Below are positions 52,179 through 60,854 of a stretch of DNA of 64,000 nt, piece by piece (position 1 is the stretch's first letter; every line of letters starts with the position of its first letter). Origin of the DNA: Oscillospiraceae bacterium (GTDB taxonomy: Bacteria > Bacillota > Clostridia > Oscillospirales > Oscillospiraceae); the NCBI GenBank assembly GCA_015067615.1, contig SVMD01000002.1, positions 1 to 64,000 of the forward strand. The letters run 5' to 3'. The notes under the pieces were generated by a model that was not told the DNA's origin, ran no database searches, and saw only the letters and a list, made by a program, of their open reading frames with translations. The translations under genes and the position numbers were made by a program.

Positions 52179-53123
52179 ATGGTTGACAGCAAACAGCAAT
52201 GGAAAGCCTGGCTGTACCTGGCACCGGCCATCGCGCTGCTGCTGGTATTCACGGTCTGGCCCATTTTCAACACCGTCCGCATGGCCTTCCTGGAGAATTA
52301 CTCCGGCCTGAAGGCCGCCGCCGGCATGCAGTTTGAGTTCGGCATCGGCAACTTCGTCAAGGTGGTGCAGTATAAGCGCTTCGTCCAGTGCTTAAAGAAC
52401 ACCTGCCTGCTGTGTGTTCTGACGGTGCCAATCTCCACCATTCTGGCCCTGCTCATTGCCGTGGCCCTGAATTCCATCAAGTGGCTCCAGAAGGGTCTGC
52501 AGACCATCTTCTTCCTGCCCTATGTGACCAACTCCATCGCCATCGGCATGGTCTTTGCCGCCATGTTCAACATCGTGGGTGCCTTCTACGGCACCGAGAA
52601 CGAGCTGATCGTCACCGCCGGTATCATCAACAACGTCATCGAATTCTTCGGCGGCAAGCCCATCAACTGGATCAACTACGGCTCCACCTATGAGGCCAAC
52701 ATGTTCGTCATGGTGGTCTATATCGTCTGGAACGCCCTGCCCTTCAAAATTCTGGTGCTGCTGGGCGGCCTGCAGTCCATCAACAAGCAGTACTACGATG
52801 CCGCCAAGGTGGACGGCACCCCCCGCCGCCGGGTCTTTACCCACATCACCGTGCCGCTGCTTTCCCCCATGCTGGCCTACGTGGTCATCACCGGCTTCAT
52901 CGGCGGCTTCAAGGAGTACACCTCCATCGTGGGTATCTTCGGCGAGAAGATGGGTCCCCCGGACGACGCCGGCCGCCTGAATACCATGGTGGGCTTCATC
53001 TACGACGCGCTGGAGACCAACAGCCAGGGCCGTGCCTCCGCCGCAGCCCTGATCCTGTTCGGCATCATTCTTGTTGTCACCCTGATCAACAATCAGGTCA
53101 GCAAGAAGCGGGTCCATTACTAA
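52179..53123 (+). CDS. ABC importer permease, MalF/UgpA type
   Basis: A 314-residue membrane protein with about six helices. The first is KAWLYLAPAIALLLVFTVWPIF. The EAA-loop motif for ATPase contact is YYDAAKVDGTPRRRVFTHITVPLLSPML. It begins two bases after the ATPase gene and pairs with the permease downstream. Insert VGAFYGTENELIVTAGI lies within the periplasmic or helix-linker region. Confidence 0.92.
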   Translation: MVDSKQQWKAWLYLAPAIALLLVFTVWPIFNTVRMAFLENYSGLKAAAGMQFEFGIGNFVKVVQYKRFVQCLKNTCLLCVLTVPISTILALLIAVALNSIKWLQKGLQTIFFLPYVTNSIAIGMVFAAMFNIVGAFYGTENELIVTAGIINNVIEFFGGKPINWINYGSTYEANMFVMVVYIVWNALPFKILVLLGGLQSINKQYYDAAKVDGTPRRRVFTHITVPLLSPMLAYVVITGFIGGFKEYTSIVGIFGEKMGPPDDAGRLNTMVGFIYDALETNSQGRASAAALILFGIILVVTLINNQVSKKRVHY

Positions 53124-53136
53124 GGAGGTGGCGAAA

Positions 53137-54024
53137 ATGGCTGATAACAATACCATGCACGAGCGCAATATCCAGAATCTTTCCGCCACCCAGCGTGTTG
53201 TGAAGTTCGGCGTCAAATTCGGCACCTACGCCTTCCTGATCCTGATGGCCCTGATCGTCCTGTTCCCCTTCTACTGGATGATCATCTCGTCGCTGAAATC
53301 CCTGGAGGAGTACCGGCTGAACGTGCCCACCTTCTTCCCCCGGCAGATCCTGTTCAGTAACTACGCCGAGGCCTTCACCACCGCCTCCCTGGGCAGACTT
53401 TTCTACAACACCATGATCGTGGGCGTGGTTTCCACCCTCTTAAGCCTGGTGATCACCGTCCTCTCCGCCTTCGCCTTTGCCCGGCTGGAGTTCAAGGGCC
53501 GGGACGCCATGTTTGGGGCGCTCCTTGCCACCATGATGATCCCCGGCGAGCTGTTCACCATCACCAACTACTCCACCGTTACCCAGCTGGGCTGGATGAA
53601 CACCTACACGGTGCTGATCGTGCCCTTCCTGGTGAGCGTGTTCTACATCTACCTGCTGCGCCAGAACTTCATGCAGATCCCCAATGAGCTGTACCTGGCC
53701 GCCAAGGTGGACGGCACCTCGGATCTGAAATACCTGTGGAAGGTCATGGTTCCCCTGAGCCTGCCCACCCTGATCTCCATCACCATCCTGAAGATGATGG
53801 GCGCATGGAACTCCTACATCTGGCCCCGTCTGGTTGCCAACGACGAGGCCCACCGGATGATCACCAACGGTCTTAGAAACGCCTTTACCGAGACCACCGG
53901 TGACGTCAACTACCCCGTCCAGATGGCAGCTGTTGCCATCGTCTCCGCTCCGCTGTTCCTGGTCTTCGTGTTCCTGCGTAAGTACATCATGGCCGGTGTC
54001 AGCCGCAGCGGTATCAAGGGTTAA
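53137..54024 (+). CDS. ABC importer permease, MalG/UgpE type
   Basis: A 295-residue permease with about six helices (first: FLILMALIVLFPFYWMIISSL). The EAA loop is LYLAAKVDGTSDLKYLWKVMVPLSLPTL. I use ATG 53137, correctly placed nine bases after aaggagg (53122-53128); a GTG at 53128 would lie within that site. It completes the transmembrane pair of this importer. Confidence 0.92.
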   Translation: MADNNTMHERNIQNLSATQRVVKFGVKFGTYAFLILMALIVLFPFYWMIISSLKSLEEYRLNVPTFFPRQILFSNYAEAFTTASLGRLFYNTMIVGVVSTLLSLVITVLSAFAFARLEFKGRDAMFGALLATMMIPGELFTITNYSTVTQLGWMNTYTVLIVPFLVSVFYIYLLRQNFMQIPNELYLAAKVDGTSDLKYLWKVMVPLSLPTLISITILKMMGAWNSYIWPRLVANDEAHRMITNGLRNAFTETTGDVNYPVQMAAVAIVSAPLFLVFVFLRKYIMAGVSRSGIKG

Positions 54025-54077
54025 TAGACGGTATCCGTCTGTAACATAAAACACACATAAGAAAGGAAACAAACACT

Positions 54078-55538
54078 ATGAGAAGAAGCATTGCATTCCT
54101 GCTGGCTCTGGTCATGATCGTTGGCCTGCTGGCAGCCTGCGGCAGCAATCCTGCTCCCGCTGAGACCACCGCTCCCCAGGGCGGCGAGTCCGGTGAGACC
54201 GTGCAGACCCCCGTGGGCAACTTCCAGGTTCCCGAGGGCGGCTATGACGGCAGCACTGTGGAGATCGTGTTCTACAACACCATGGGCGCCAACCTGGCTG
54301 CTGTTCTGGAGACCTACATCGCTGAGTTCAACAAGCTCTACCCCAACATCACCGTTGTCTCCACCAACGTGGGCAACTACGATGACTGCCGCGACCAGAT
54401 CTCCACCGAGATCACCGTGGGCAACCAGCCCAACATCGCCTACTGCTATCCCGACCACGTTGCCCTGTACAACCTGGCCAAGGCTGTCACCACTCTGGAC
54501 GCCCTGATCGCCAGCGAGGAGACCGTCACCCATGCTGACGGCACCACCGAGGTCCTGGGCCTGACCGCTGAGCAGGTTGCCGACTTCATCCCCGGCTACT
54601 ACAACGAGGGCAAGCAGTTCGGCGACGGCCTGATGTACACCCTGCCCCTTTCCAAGTCCACCGAGGTCCTGTACTACAACAAGACCTTCTTCGACGCCAA
54701 CGGCCTGACCGTTCCCACCACCTGGGACGAGATGAAGGACGTCTGCGCCCAGATCAAGGCCATCGACCCCAACTCCATCCCTCTGGGCTACGACTCCGAG
54801 GCCAACTGGTTCATCACCATGACCGAGCAGCTGGGCACCCCCTACACCAGCGCTGAGGGCGACCACTTCCTGTTCGACAACGCCGAGAACCACGCTTTCA
54901 TCAAGATGTTCAACGAGTGGTACCAGGCAGGCTACCTGACCACCCAGACCCTGTACGGCGCCTACACCTCCGGCCTGTTCACCTCCAACACCGAGGTCAA
55001 GAGCTATATGTCCATCGGCTCCTCCGCCGGCGCTACCTATCAGCGTCCCGCTGCCAATGCTGACGGCTCCTACCCCTTCGAGGTGGGCATCGCCACCATT
55101 CCCCAGGCCAATGCAAGCAACCCCAAGGTCATTTCCCAGGGTCCCAGCCTGTGCATCTTCCAGAAGGAGAATCCTCAGGAAGTCATCGCCTCCTGGCTGT
55201 TCGTCAAGTTCCTGACCACCAACGTGAACTTCCAGGCTGAGTTCGGTATGGCTTCCGGCTACGTTCCCGTGCTGAAGTCCGTTGCCGAGAACCCTGTCTA
55301 CGCCGAGTTCATCAACAGCGCCGACGGCGGCAACTTCATCTCCGCCCTGTCCGCCAAGGTCTGTCTTGCTCAGGCTGACGCCTACTACACCTCCCCCGCT
55401 TTCAACGGCTCCTCCGAAGCCCGTGATCAGGTGGGCGCTCTGCTGACCAAGTGCCTGGCCCTGACCGGTGACAACCTCGACGAGCAGATCGCCGATGCCT
55501 TCGCCTTCGCCGTTGAGGAGTGCGAGTACAACAGCTAA
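54078..55538 (+). CDS. Extracellular solute-binding lipoprotein of the ABC importer
   Basis: A 486-residue family 1 solute-binding protein with a lipoprotein signal (MIVGLLAAC; Cys about 22). Typical features are VEIVFYNTMGANLAAVLETYIAEFNKLYPNI, the hinge segment LPLSKSTEVLYYNKTFFDANGLTVPTTWDEM, and a GAYTSGLFTSN / SCSSGA-like serine stretch near residue 300. It supplies ligand to the permease pair. The ligand is unknown; the downstream nuclease could hint at nucleic-acid breakdown products. aaaggaaa lies 7 bases before the ATG. The next gene starts on its stop codon. Confidence 0.93.
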   Translation: MRRSIAFLLALVMIVGLLAACGSNPAPAETTAPQGGESGETVQTPVGNFQVPEGGYDGSTVEIVFYNTMGANLAAVLETYIAEFNKLYPNITVVSTNVGNYDDCRDQISTEITVGNQPNIAYCYPDHVALYNLAKAVTTLDALIASEETVTHADGTTEVLGLTAEQVADFIPGYYNEGKQFGDGLMYTLPLSKSTEVLYYNKTFFDANGLTVPTTWDEMKDVCAQIKAIDPNSIPLGYDSEANWFITMTEQLGTPYTSAEGDHFLFDNAENHAFIKMFNEWYQAGYLTTQTLYGAYTSGLFTSNTEVKSYMSIGSSAGATYQRPAANADGSYPFEVGIATIPQANASNPKVISQGPSLCIFQKENPQEVIASWLFVKFLTTNVNFQAEFGMASGYVPVLKSVAENPVYAEFINSADGGNFISALSAKVCLAQADAYYTSPAFNGSSEARDQVGALLTKCLALTGDNLDEQIADAFAFAVEECEYNS

Positions 55539-56875
55539 TGAAAGCTTTCCATAAGCTTTTACCCCTTGTTTTATGTTGCCTTCTTCTCGTTGCCTGTGGG
55601 AGCGAACCCGCTCCCACAGCTCCCGGGACCACGGCGGCACCCAGCGAGCCTGTTTTGGAAATCCTGGACTGGGCCGATGATATCGCCCCCTCCGCCGATA
55701 CGCTGAAGCAGGCCGTCACCGTCAAGTCCTTCATTGACGGCGACACCACCCACTTCCTTGTCCCTGAGGACGTGAATCCCGAGGGTGTGCTGAAGGCCCG
55801 GTATCTGGCCGTCAACACCCCCGAATCCACCGGCAAGATCGAGGAATACGGCAAAGCCGCCTCCCGGTTCACCCGGGAAAAGCTGGAAAACGCCGCCGAG
55901 ATCCTGATTGAATCCGAGGACGGCACCTGGAACGCCGATTCCACCTCCGAGCGGTATCTCGTCTGGATCTGGTACAAGACCGCCGAGGGCGAACCCTGGC
56001 GGAATCTGAATGTGGAGCTGCTGCAGGAGGGTCTGGCCTACGCCAACTCCGCGGCGGGCAACCGCTACGGCGACACCTGCATGGGCGCCATCCAGCAGGC
56101 CAAGGCCGCCAAGGTGGGCATCTACTCCGGTGAAAAGGACCCCGACTTCTACTACGGCGAAGCGGTGGAGCTGACCCTGAAGGAGCTGCGCTGCAATATC
56201 GAGGCTTACAACGGTATGAAGGTGGCCTTCCAGGGCGTCATCACCGCCAATTCCGGCACCCAGGGTGTGTACGTGGAGGATTACGATGCCGAGACAGGTA
56301 TGTACTACGGCATGTACATCTACTACGGCCACGGCCTCAACGGCGCCGGTCTGGATGCCCTCACCGTGGGAAATCTGGCCCGGATCGTGGGTACTGTCCA
56401 GTTCTACGAAGCCGGTGGTACCTGGCAGGTATCGGACCTTTCCTACCGGCTGATGGATCCCCAGGATCCCAACAATGTCCAGAAGCTGGAAAGCGGCCAC
56501 GCCCCTGCTTACACATCCATCAACCTGGAAACCTTCGCTTCGGAAGTGACCATCCCCAATGGGGAAGGGGAACTGACCGCCCGCTGGGCGGAGCTTTCCC
56601 TGGGCACCTCCGTGGAAATGAAGGGTCTGCAGGTGGTGGACGCCTGGACTACCGACAATCCCGACTCCTCCGCCTACGGCGCCATGACTTTGGTTTGTGA
56701 GGCAGAGGGCGGCAATATTACCATCCGCACCGTCCCCATGAAGGACGAAAGCGGAAACCTGATCACCCAGGACGATTACCTGGACAAATACATTGATGTG
56801 TTGGGCATCGTCGATTTCTTCGACGGCGGCTATCAGATCAAGGTATTCACTCCCGAAAACATTACTATCAAATGA
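55538..56875 (+). CDS. Thermonuclease-like (SNase) surface lipoprotein
   Basis: A 445-residue lipoprotein (LLLVAC, Cys20). Residues about 65-200 form a staphylococcal-nuclease-like domain: VTVKSFIDGDTTHFLVP, ARYLAVNTPESTGK (catalytic Glu and Arg region) and SERYLVWIWYKTAEG, with LLQEGLAYAN. C-terminal to this are two beta-rich, OB-like domains (about 205-325 and 330-445, for example KVAFQGVITANSGTQGVYVED and EMKGLQVVDAW). It should cleave DNA/RNA outside the cell. Its ATG overlaps the binding-protein stop (TAATG), so it is translationally coupled to the importer. Confidence 0.85.
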   Translation: MKAFHKLLPLVLCCLLLVACGSEPAPTAPGTTAAPSEPVLEILDWADDIAPSADTLKQAVTVKSFIDGDTTHFLVPEDVNPEGVLKARYLAVNTPESTGKIEEYGKAASRFTREKLENAAEILIESEDGTWNADSTSERYLVWIWYKTAEGEPWRNLNVELLQEGLAYANSAAGNRYGDTCMGAIQQAKAAKVGIYSGEKDPDFYYGEAVELTLKELRCNIEAYNGMKVAFQGVITANSGTQGVYVEDYDAETGMYYGMYIYYGHGLNGAGLDALTVGNLARIVGTVQFYEAGGTWQVSDLSYRLMDPQDPNNVQKLESGHAPAYTSINLETFASEVTIPNGEGELTARWAELSLGTSVEMKGLQVVDAWTTDNPDSSAYGAMTLVCEAEGGNITIRTVPMKDESGNLITQDDYLDKYIDVLGIVDFFDGGYQIKVFTPENITIK

Positions 56876-56890
56876 AAGAGGAGCTAAACC

Positions 56891-58234
56891 ATGAAGAAAA
56901 TGACTGTTTGGGCACTGCTGCTGGCACTGTGCTTTGGCATGCTGGCCGGCTGCGCCAATGAACCTGCAGAGACCACCGGCGCTCCTGTGGAGACTCAAGC
57001 TCCCACTGAGGCACCTGTCTCCGGTCTGAACGACGCTGTGGCTTACGTCAAGACCATCTACAAGAACGCCGCCGACATCACCGCCAAGGACTACGAGGTC
57101 ATCTCCGTTGTCCCCATGGGCACCGAGAAGTTCGACATCACCTGGTCCGTGGACGTGGCTGAGGATGTTGTGGCCATCGTTGCCGGTGAGAACGGCATGA
57201 CCCTGATCGACGTGAATGAAAATAGCGCTGAGGAGGTCGCCTACGTCCTGACTGCTACCCTGACCGACGGCACCGAGACCCAGTCTCTGTCCTGGAACCA
57301 CACCCTGCCCGCTGCCATGAACGTGGACGGCCTGACCTACGCTGAGATCGTGGCCCTGGCCTACGCCCTGGAGGACCAGCAGTCCACCGAGGATGCCTAC
57401 CGTCTGTACGGCACCGTCACCTCCATCGACACCGAGTGGAGCGAGGACTACCAGAACATCACCGTCACCATCGCTGTGGCTGGCTGCGAGGAGCAGCCCA
57501 TCCAGTGCTACCGCCTGAAGGGCGAAGGCGCCAAGGACCTGAAGGTTGGCGACGCCATCACCGTTGAGGGTTGCCTTAAGAACTACAAGGGCACCTACGA
57601 GTTCGATCAGGGCTGCGTGCTGGTTGGCTACGGCGAACACGTTGACCAGAAGGCTCTGCTGAAGGCCGCTTTCGCTCTGGGCGAGGGCGCTGCCATGGAC
57701 TACCCCGCTGTCATGACCGGTACCGTCGTCAAGATCGTCTCCGAGTGGAGCGAGGAGTACGGCAACATCACCGTGGACATGGATGTGGATGGCCAGACTG
57801 TCCAGTGCTACCGCCTCTCCGGCGAGGGCGCCAAGGATCTGGCTGTGGGTGATGTGATCACCGTGGCCGGTATCATCAAGAACTACAAGGGCACCATCGA
57901 GTTCGATCAGGGCTGCGTCCTGGTTCCCAACGATGCCTACCACTCCGTGAAGAACGCTCTGTCCGGCTACAAGCTGCTGGACGGCGAGGCTCAGGAGGTT
58001 GCCAAGACCATCACCGGCACCATCTCCGCCATCGACACCCCCTGGAGCGAGGACTACCAGAACATCACCGTCACCATCGTGGTTGGTGGTCTGGAGGACT
58101 ACCCCATCATGTGCTACCGCCTCTCCGGCGAGGGCGCCAAGGACCTGGCTGTTGGTGATACCATCACCGTCACTGGTATCCTGAAGAACTACAAGGGCAC
58201 CATCGAGTTTGACGCTGGCTGCACCCTGGGCTAA
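56891..58234 (+). CDS. Lipoprotein with N-terminal Ig-like region and three similar OB-like repeats
   Basis: A 447-residue lipoprotein (LAGC, Cys20). After a Thr/Pro linker an Ig-like domain (about 48-140) is followed by three repeats of about 75 residues at 168-244, 273-344 and 371-447. Each has a GTV/GTI start, a WSEDYQNITV-type strand, CYRLSGEGAKDLAVGD and ends LKNYKGTIEFD. The repeat layout resembles OB-fold barrels, which bind nucleic acid or sugar. The function is unknown; the gene lies 15 bases after the nuclease gene (gaggagc ribosome site) in the same operon. Confidence 0.8.
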   Translation: MKKMTVWALLLALCFGMLAGCANEPAETTGAPVETQAPTEAPVSGLNDAVAYVKTIYKNAADITAKDYEVISVVPMGTEKFDITWSVDVAEDVVAIVAGENGMTLIDVNENSAEEVAYVLTATLTDGTETQSLSWNHTLPAAMNVDGLTYAEIVALAYALEDQQSTEDAYRLYGTVTSIDTEWSEDYQNITVTIAVAGCEEQPIQCYRLKGEGAKDLKVGDAITVEGCLKNYKGTYEFDQGCVLVGYGEHVDQKALLKAAFALGEGAAMDYPAVMTGTVVKIVSEWSEEYGNITVDMDVDGQTVQCYRLSGEGAKDLAVGDVITVAGIIKNYKGTIEFDQGCVLVPNDAYHSVKNALSGYKLLDGEAQEVAKTITGTISAIDTPWSEDYQNITVTIVVGGLEDYPIMCYRLSGEGAKDLAVGDTITVTGILKNYKGTIEFDAGCTLG

Positions 58235-58248
58235 TCCCAACGCATAAC

Positions 58249-58281
58249 GAAAGGCCGCACCGTAAGGTGCGGCCTTTTTCT
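58249..58281 (+). terminator. Terminator of the ABC importer-nuclease operon
   Basis: aaggccgcacc-gtaa-ggtgcggcctt stem followed by TTTCTTT, on the plus strand. The stem could also terminate the convergent pyrophosphatase gene. Confidence 0.9.
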
Positions 58282-58294
58282 TTGTGGAGAAATT

Positions 58295-59908
58295 TTAGCC
58301 CCAGAGAGCGGAGAGACTGGGGACCACCTGTTTTTTCCGGCTCATGACCTTTGGCAGGAACACCATATTGTCCCTGGGCGTTGCGTTGAAGGCCTGACTG
58401 ATGACCTCGTCGTCGCCGATGTAAAGCAGCTGGGTACCCTCCAGGAGCACGTCGGTGAGCATCAGCAGCACCATGGAGAATTTCCGCTCCTGCTCGATGC
58501 GCTGCATCTCGGCCAGGAATTCGGATTTGCGCTGGAGCATACCGGGGCTGTCCACACAGGTGACCTGGCCGATGGCGAAGTCGTGACCGGCGATGTGGAA
58601 TTCCTTGTAGTCCGCCAGCAGCAGATCCGCGGCAGTCTTGCCCTCCAAATTGGCGGAGAAGATGTCCCGGCCCAGCTCCTCCAGGGACAGCTTGGCGATC
58701 CGGGCCATGCGCTCGGCCATATTTTTGTCCCGCTGGGTGCAGGTGGGGGATTTGAACAGGACTGTATCGGAGATGATGGCGGCAGCCATAATGCCTGCCA
58801 GATTTTTGTGGGGCAGCAGACCCAGCTCCTGGAACATGCCGGCGATGATGGTGGTGGTGGAGCCTACGGGCTCGTTGCGTACATAGATTGGGTTGGTGGT
58901 CTGGATGTCCGCCAGCCGGTGGTGGTCGATGATCTCTAAGATCTCCGCCTCCTTCAGTCCGGGGACGGACTGGGCCAGCTCATTGTGGTCCACCAGCACC
59001 ACCCGCTTGCGCCGGGGGCGCAGCAGATGCTGCCGGGTCAGGATGCCCACCACTTTTTCTTCCTCATCCAGGATGGGGTAGGCGTGGCCTTTCTGCTTCA
59101 GCACTAACTCCTTCACGTCGTCCAGCCGGTCGTTTAAGTGGACGCAGCTGATGTCCCGCCGCTGGCAGATCCGGCCCACCGGCACGCTCTGGAAGATCAG
59201 CCGGACCGCCCGGTAGGCGTCGTAGGGGGTCATGATCACGGCGGTCTTGCTGGGGATCCGCCGCAGGTCTTCGCCCAGCTGGGTCTGGCAGAGGATCAGG
59301 CAGTTGACATTCTGTTCCAGGCAGCGGCGGATCATATCCGGCTGGTTGCCGCAGATCACCAGAGAATCTTTCTTGAAGGAGATCCCCTCGTCAATGCCGT
59401 AGGGCAGGGCGATGGTCACCTCGCCGGAGACGGCGTCGGGGAAGTCGGAGGAATCGGAGATCAGCTTGCCCTCCAGCACGGAAAGCAGGTTGAAAATGGG
59501 CACCGGCCGCAGATAGCTGGATGCTACCAGATTCATATTGTAGTTGGCCACGTCCTCCCGGGCCAGCATGCCGTAGAGGGTACCGTCCTCGTTGGCAACG
59601 GCTACGCTGGAGAGGCCCTTCTGGCTTTGCAGGGCGGTCCAGGCCCGGCCCACGGTGACCTCGGCGCTCATTACCGGCGGGGTGTCGAAATCCAGGTCCC
59701 GGACCTGGGTATAGACATCGGAAATTTTCCGGGGACTGCGGAAGCCGAACCGGTGCAGGATCCGGCGGGTCTCGTCCGTGGGCTGGCCCAGGGCCACTGC
59801 CTCATACTCCCGGTCACCCAGGGCATTGCGCAGGGCGGCGTAGGCCATGGCGGAGACGATGGAATCCGTGTCCGGGTTGCGGTGTCCGAAAACATAGATA
59901 GGCTCCAT
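58295..59908 (-). CDS. ppaC: Manganese-dependent inorganic pyrophosphatase with CBS and DRTGG domains
   Basis: A 537-residue family II pyrophosphatase of the regulated type. The DHH domain begins with GHRNPDTDSIVSAMAYA and has IIDHHRLADI about residue 330. Two CBS segments (about 65-125 and 250-300) flank a DRTGG-like domain, and a DHHA2 domain ends the protein. Related enzymes in Clostridia are inhibited by AMP/ADP and activated by ATP through the CBS pair; that is inherited from family knowledge. aggaggcagatct precedes the ATG. The upstream region is shared with the divergent hyd operon. Confidence 0.94.
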   Translation of the reverse strand: MEPIYVFGHRNPDTDSIVSAMAYAALRNALGDREYEAVALGQPTDETRRILHRFGFRSPRKISDVYTQVRDLDFDTPPVMSAEVTVGRAWTALQSQKGLSSVAVANEDGTLYGMLAREDVANYNMNLVASSYLRPVPIFNLLSVLEGKLISDSSDFPDAVSGEVTIALPYGIDEGISFKKDSLVICGNQPDMIRRCLEQNVNCLILCQTQLGEDLRRIPSKTAVIMTPYDAYRAVRLIFQSVPVGRICQRRDISCVHLNDRLDDVKELVLKQKGHAYPILDEEEKVVGILTRQHLLRPRRKRVVLVDHNELAQSVPGLKEAEILEIIDHHRLADIQTTNPIYVRNEPVGSTTTIIAGMFQELGLLPHKNLAGIMAAAIISDTVLFKSPTCTQRDKNMAERMARIAKLSLEELGRDIFSANLEGKTAADLLLADYKEFHIAGHDFAIGQVTCVDSPGMLQRKSEFLAEMQRIEQERKFSMVLLMLTDVLLEGTQLLYIGDDEVISQAFNATPRDNMVFLPKVMSRKKQVVPSLSALWG

Positions 59909-60083
59909 AGATCTGCCTCCTTTTCCAGGTTTTGGATTCTGGAAATATTATAAGCCACCGGGGCCAAAAAAACAATCACCAGGATGAAGAAAAAACTTGT
60001 TGGCAATATAAAACAGTACGAAATCGATTTTATCTATAAAAATGTATGAATTGCCAAATATCGATAAAAACGTAACTTTTTCA

Positions 60084-60112
60084 TTGACTTTTCCGGGGTT
60101 TTCCGATATATT
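60084..60112 (+). promoter_or_regulatory. Promoter of the ZTP riboswitch-hyd operon
   Basis: TTGACT (60084-60089), 17-base spacer, TATATT (60107-60112). The predicted start at about 60119 coincides with the 5' edge of the ZTP aptamer. Confidence 0.85.
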
Positions 60113-60120
60113 ACTAACGT

Positions 60121-60194
60121 ATGCCGCATGACTGACGGATTCAGCAGGTCAACTGCAGGGGAGTGCGACATTTGATATGCCGACCGTCTGGGCT
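60121..60194 (+). ncRNA. ZTP (pfl-type) riboswitch aptamer
   Basis: The conserved blocks of the pfl/ZTP riboswitch are all present and in order: CGCA (P1 5' strand), TGACTGACGG, a hairpin GCAG-GTCAA-CTGC, AGGGGAGTGCG (P1 3' strand with the GGGGAG core) and, after a short linker, GCCGACCGTCTGGGC. The natural targets of this riboswitch are purine and one-carbon genes. Here the next gene, 134 bases after the expression platform, is hydC. Confidence 0.93.
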
Positions 60195-60236
60195 CATTTT
60201 GGTGCATGTTCCAAGAGCTTCAGGCGGCTTTTTATT
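60179..60236 (+). terminator. Switchable terminator of the ZTP riboswitch
   Basis: The last aptamer strand (gccgaccgtctgggctc) can pair with gagcttcaggcggc (60215-60228), forming a stem followed by TTTTTATT. Pairing would break the aptamer, so ligand binding should prevent termination. The 130 bases that follow (60237-60368) are AT-rich and hold no gene that I can support. Confidence 0.82.
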
Positions 60237-60368
60237 GATATAGTGATATCAATTTAAATCTACCGAGAAAATTTTTCATCCGTAAATGATAAGGCCTGAT
60301 CGGTTTTCGCCGGAACGGTTTTATTAAAATATTTATTTACATCTCATTATTTTTTCAGGAGGTAAATT

Positions 60369-60854
60369 ATGGCTCATATCAGCGAAGCCGGCGTCAAGAA
60401 GATCAACGAGATCTGTGACAGATATGTCAACGAAAAGACGCCCCTTATGATGATTCTGAGCGACATCCAGAATGAGTATGGCTACATTCCTCTGGATGTA
60501 CAGCAGATCGTTTCCCAGAAGACCGGTATTTCCGTGGCAGACATCTATGGTGTCGTCACCTTCTACTCCTTCTTCTCCCTGGAGCCCAAGGGCAAGTATG
60601 TCATCGGCTGCTGCCTGGGTACTGCCTGCTACGTCAAGGGCGCTCAGCAGATCATCGACAAGTTCTCTGAGATCCTGAACATCAAGCCCGGTCAGACCAC
60701 CGCTGACGGCATGTTCACCCTGGATGCCCTGCGCTGCATCGGCGCCTGCGGCATCGCTCCCGCTGTCACCATCAACGGCAAGGTCTACCCCAAGATGACC
60801 GTGGACGCAGTCAGCGGTGTTGTGGAAGAGTACCGTGCAAAGGAGGCAAACTAA
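60369..60854 (+). CDS. hydC: [FeFe]-hydrogenase NuoE-like subunit
   Basis: A 161-residue thioredoxin-like [2Fe-2S] protein. Helical N-terminus with NEYGYIPLDVQQIVSQKTGISVADIYGVVTFYSFF is followed by the cluster ligands CCLGTACYVKGA and CIGACGIAPAVTIN. It passes electrons in the HydABC/Hnd trimer. ggaggtaaatt precedes the ATG, and it is followed at once by hydB. The NuoE-like order hydC-hydB-hydA is typical of Clostridia. Confidence 0.93.
   Translation: MAHISEAGVKKINEICDRYVNEKTPLMMILSDIQNEYGYIPLDVQQIVSQKTGISVADIYGVVTFYSFFSLEPKGKYVIGCCLGTACYVKGAQQIIDKFSEILNIKPGQTTADGMFTLDALRCIGACGIAPAVTINGKVYPKMTVDAVSGVVEEYRAKEAN

Noticed and set aside
57400..58234. Tandem repeat that might be taken for a CRISPR or DNA repeat array
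   Set aside because: The repeats are about 300 bases long, in frame and encode similar protein domains.
55571..58240. 889-codon open frame antisense to the nuclease and repeat lipoprotein genes
   Set aside because: Repetitive Gly/Val/Asp/His translation mirrors the plus-strand genes, which have signal peptides, ribosome sites and family motifs.
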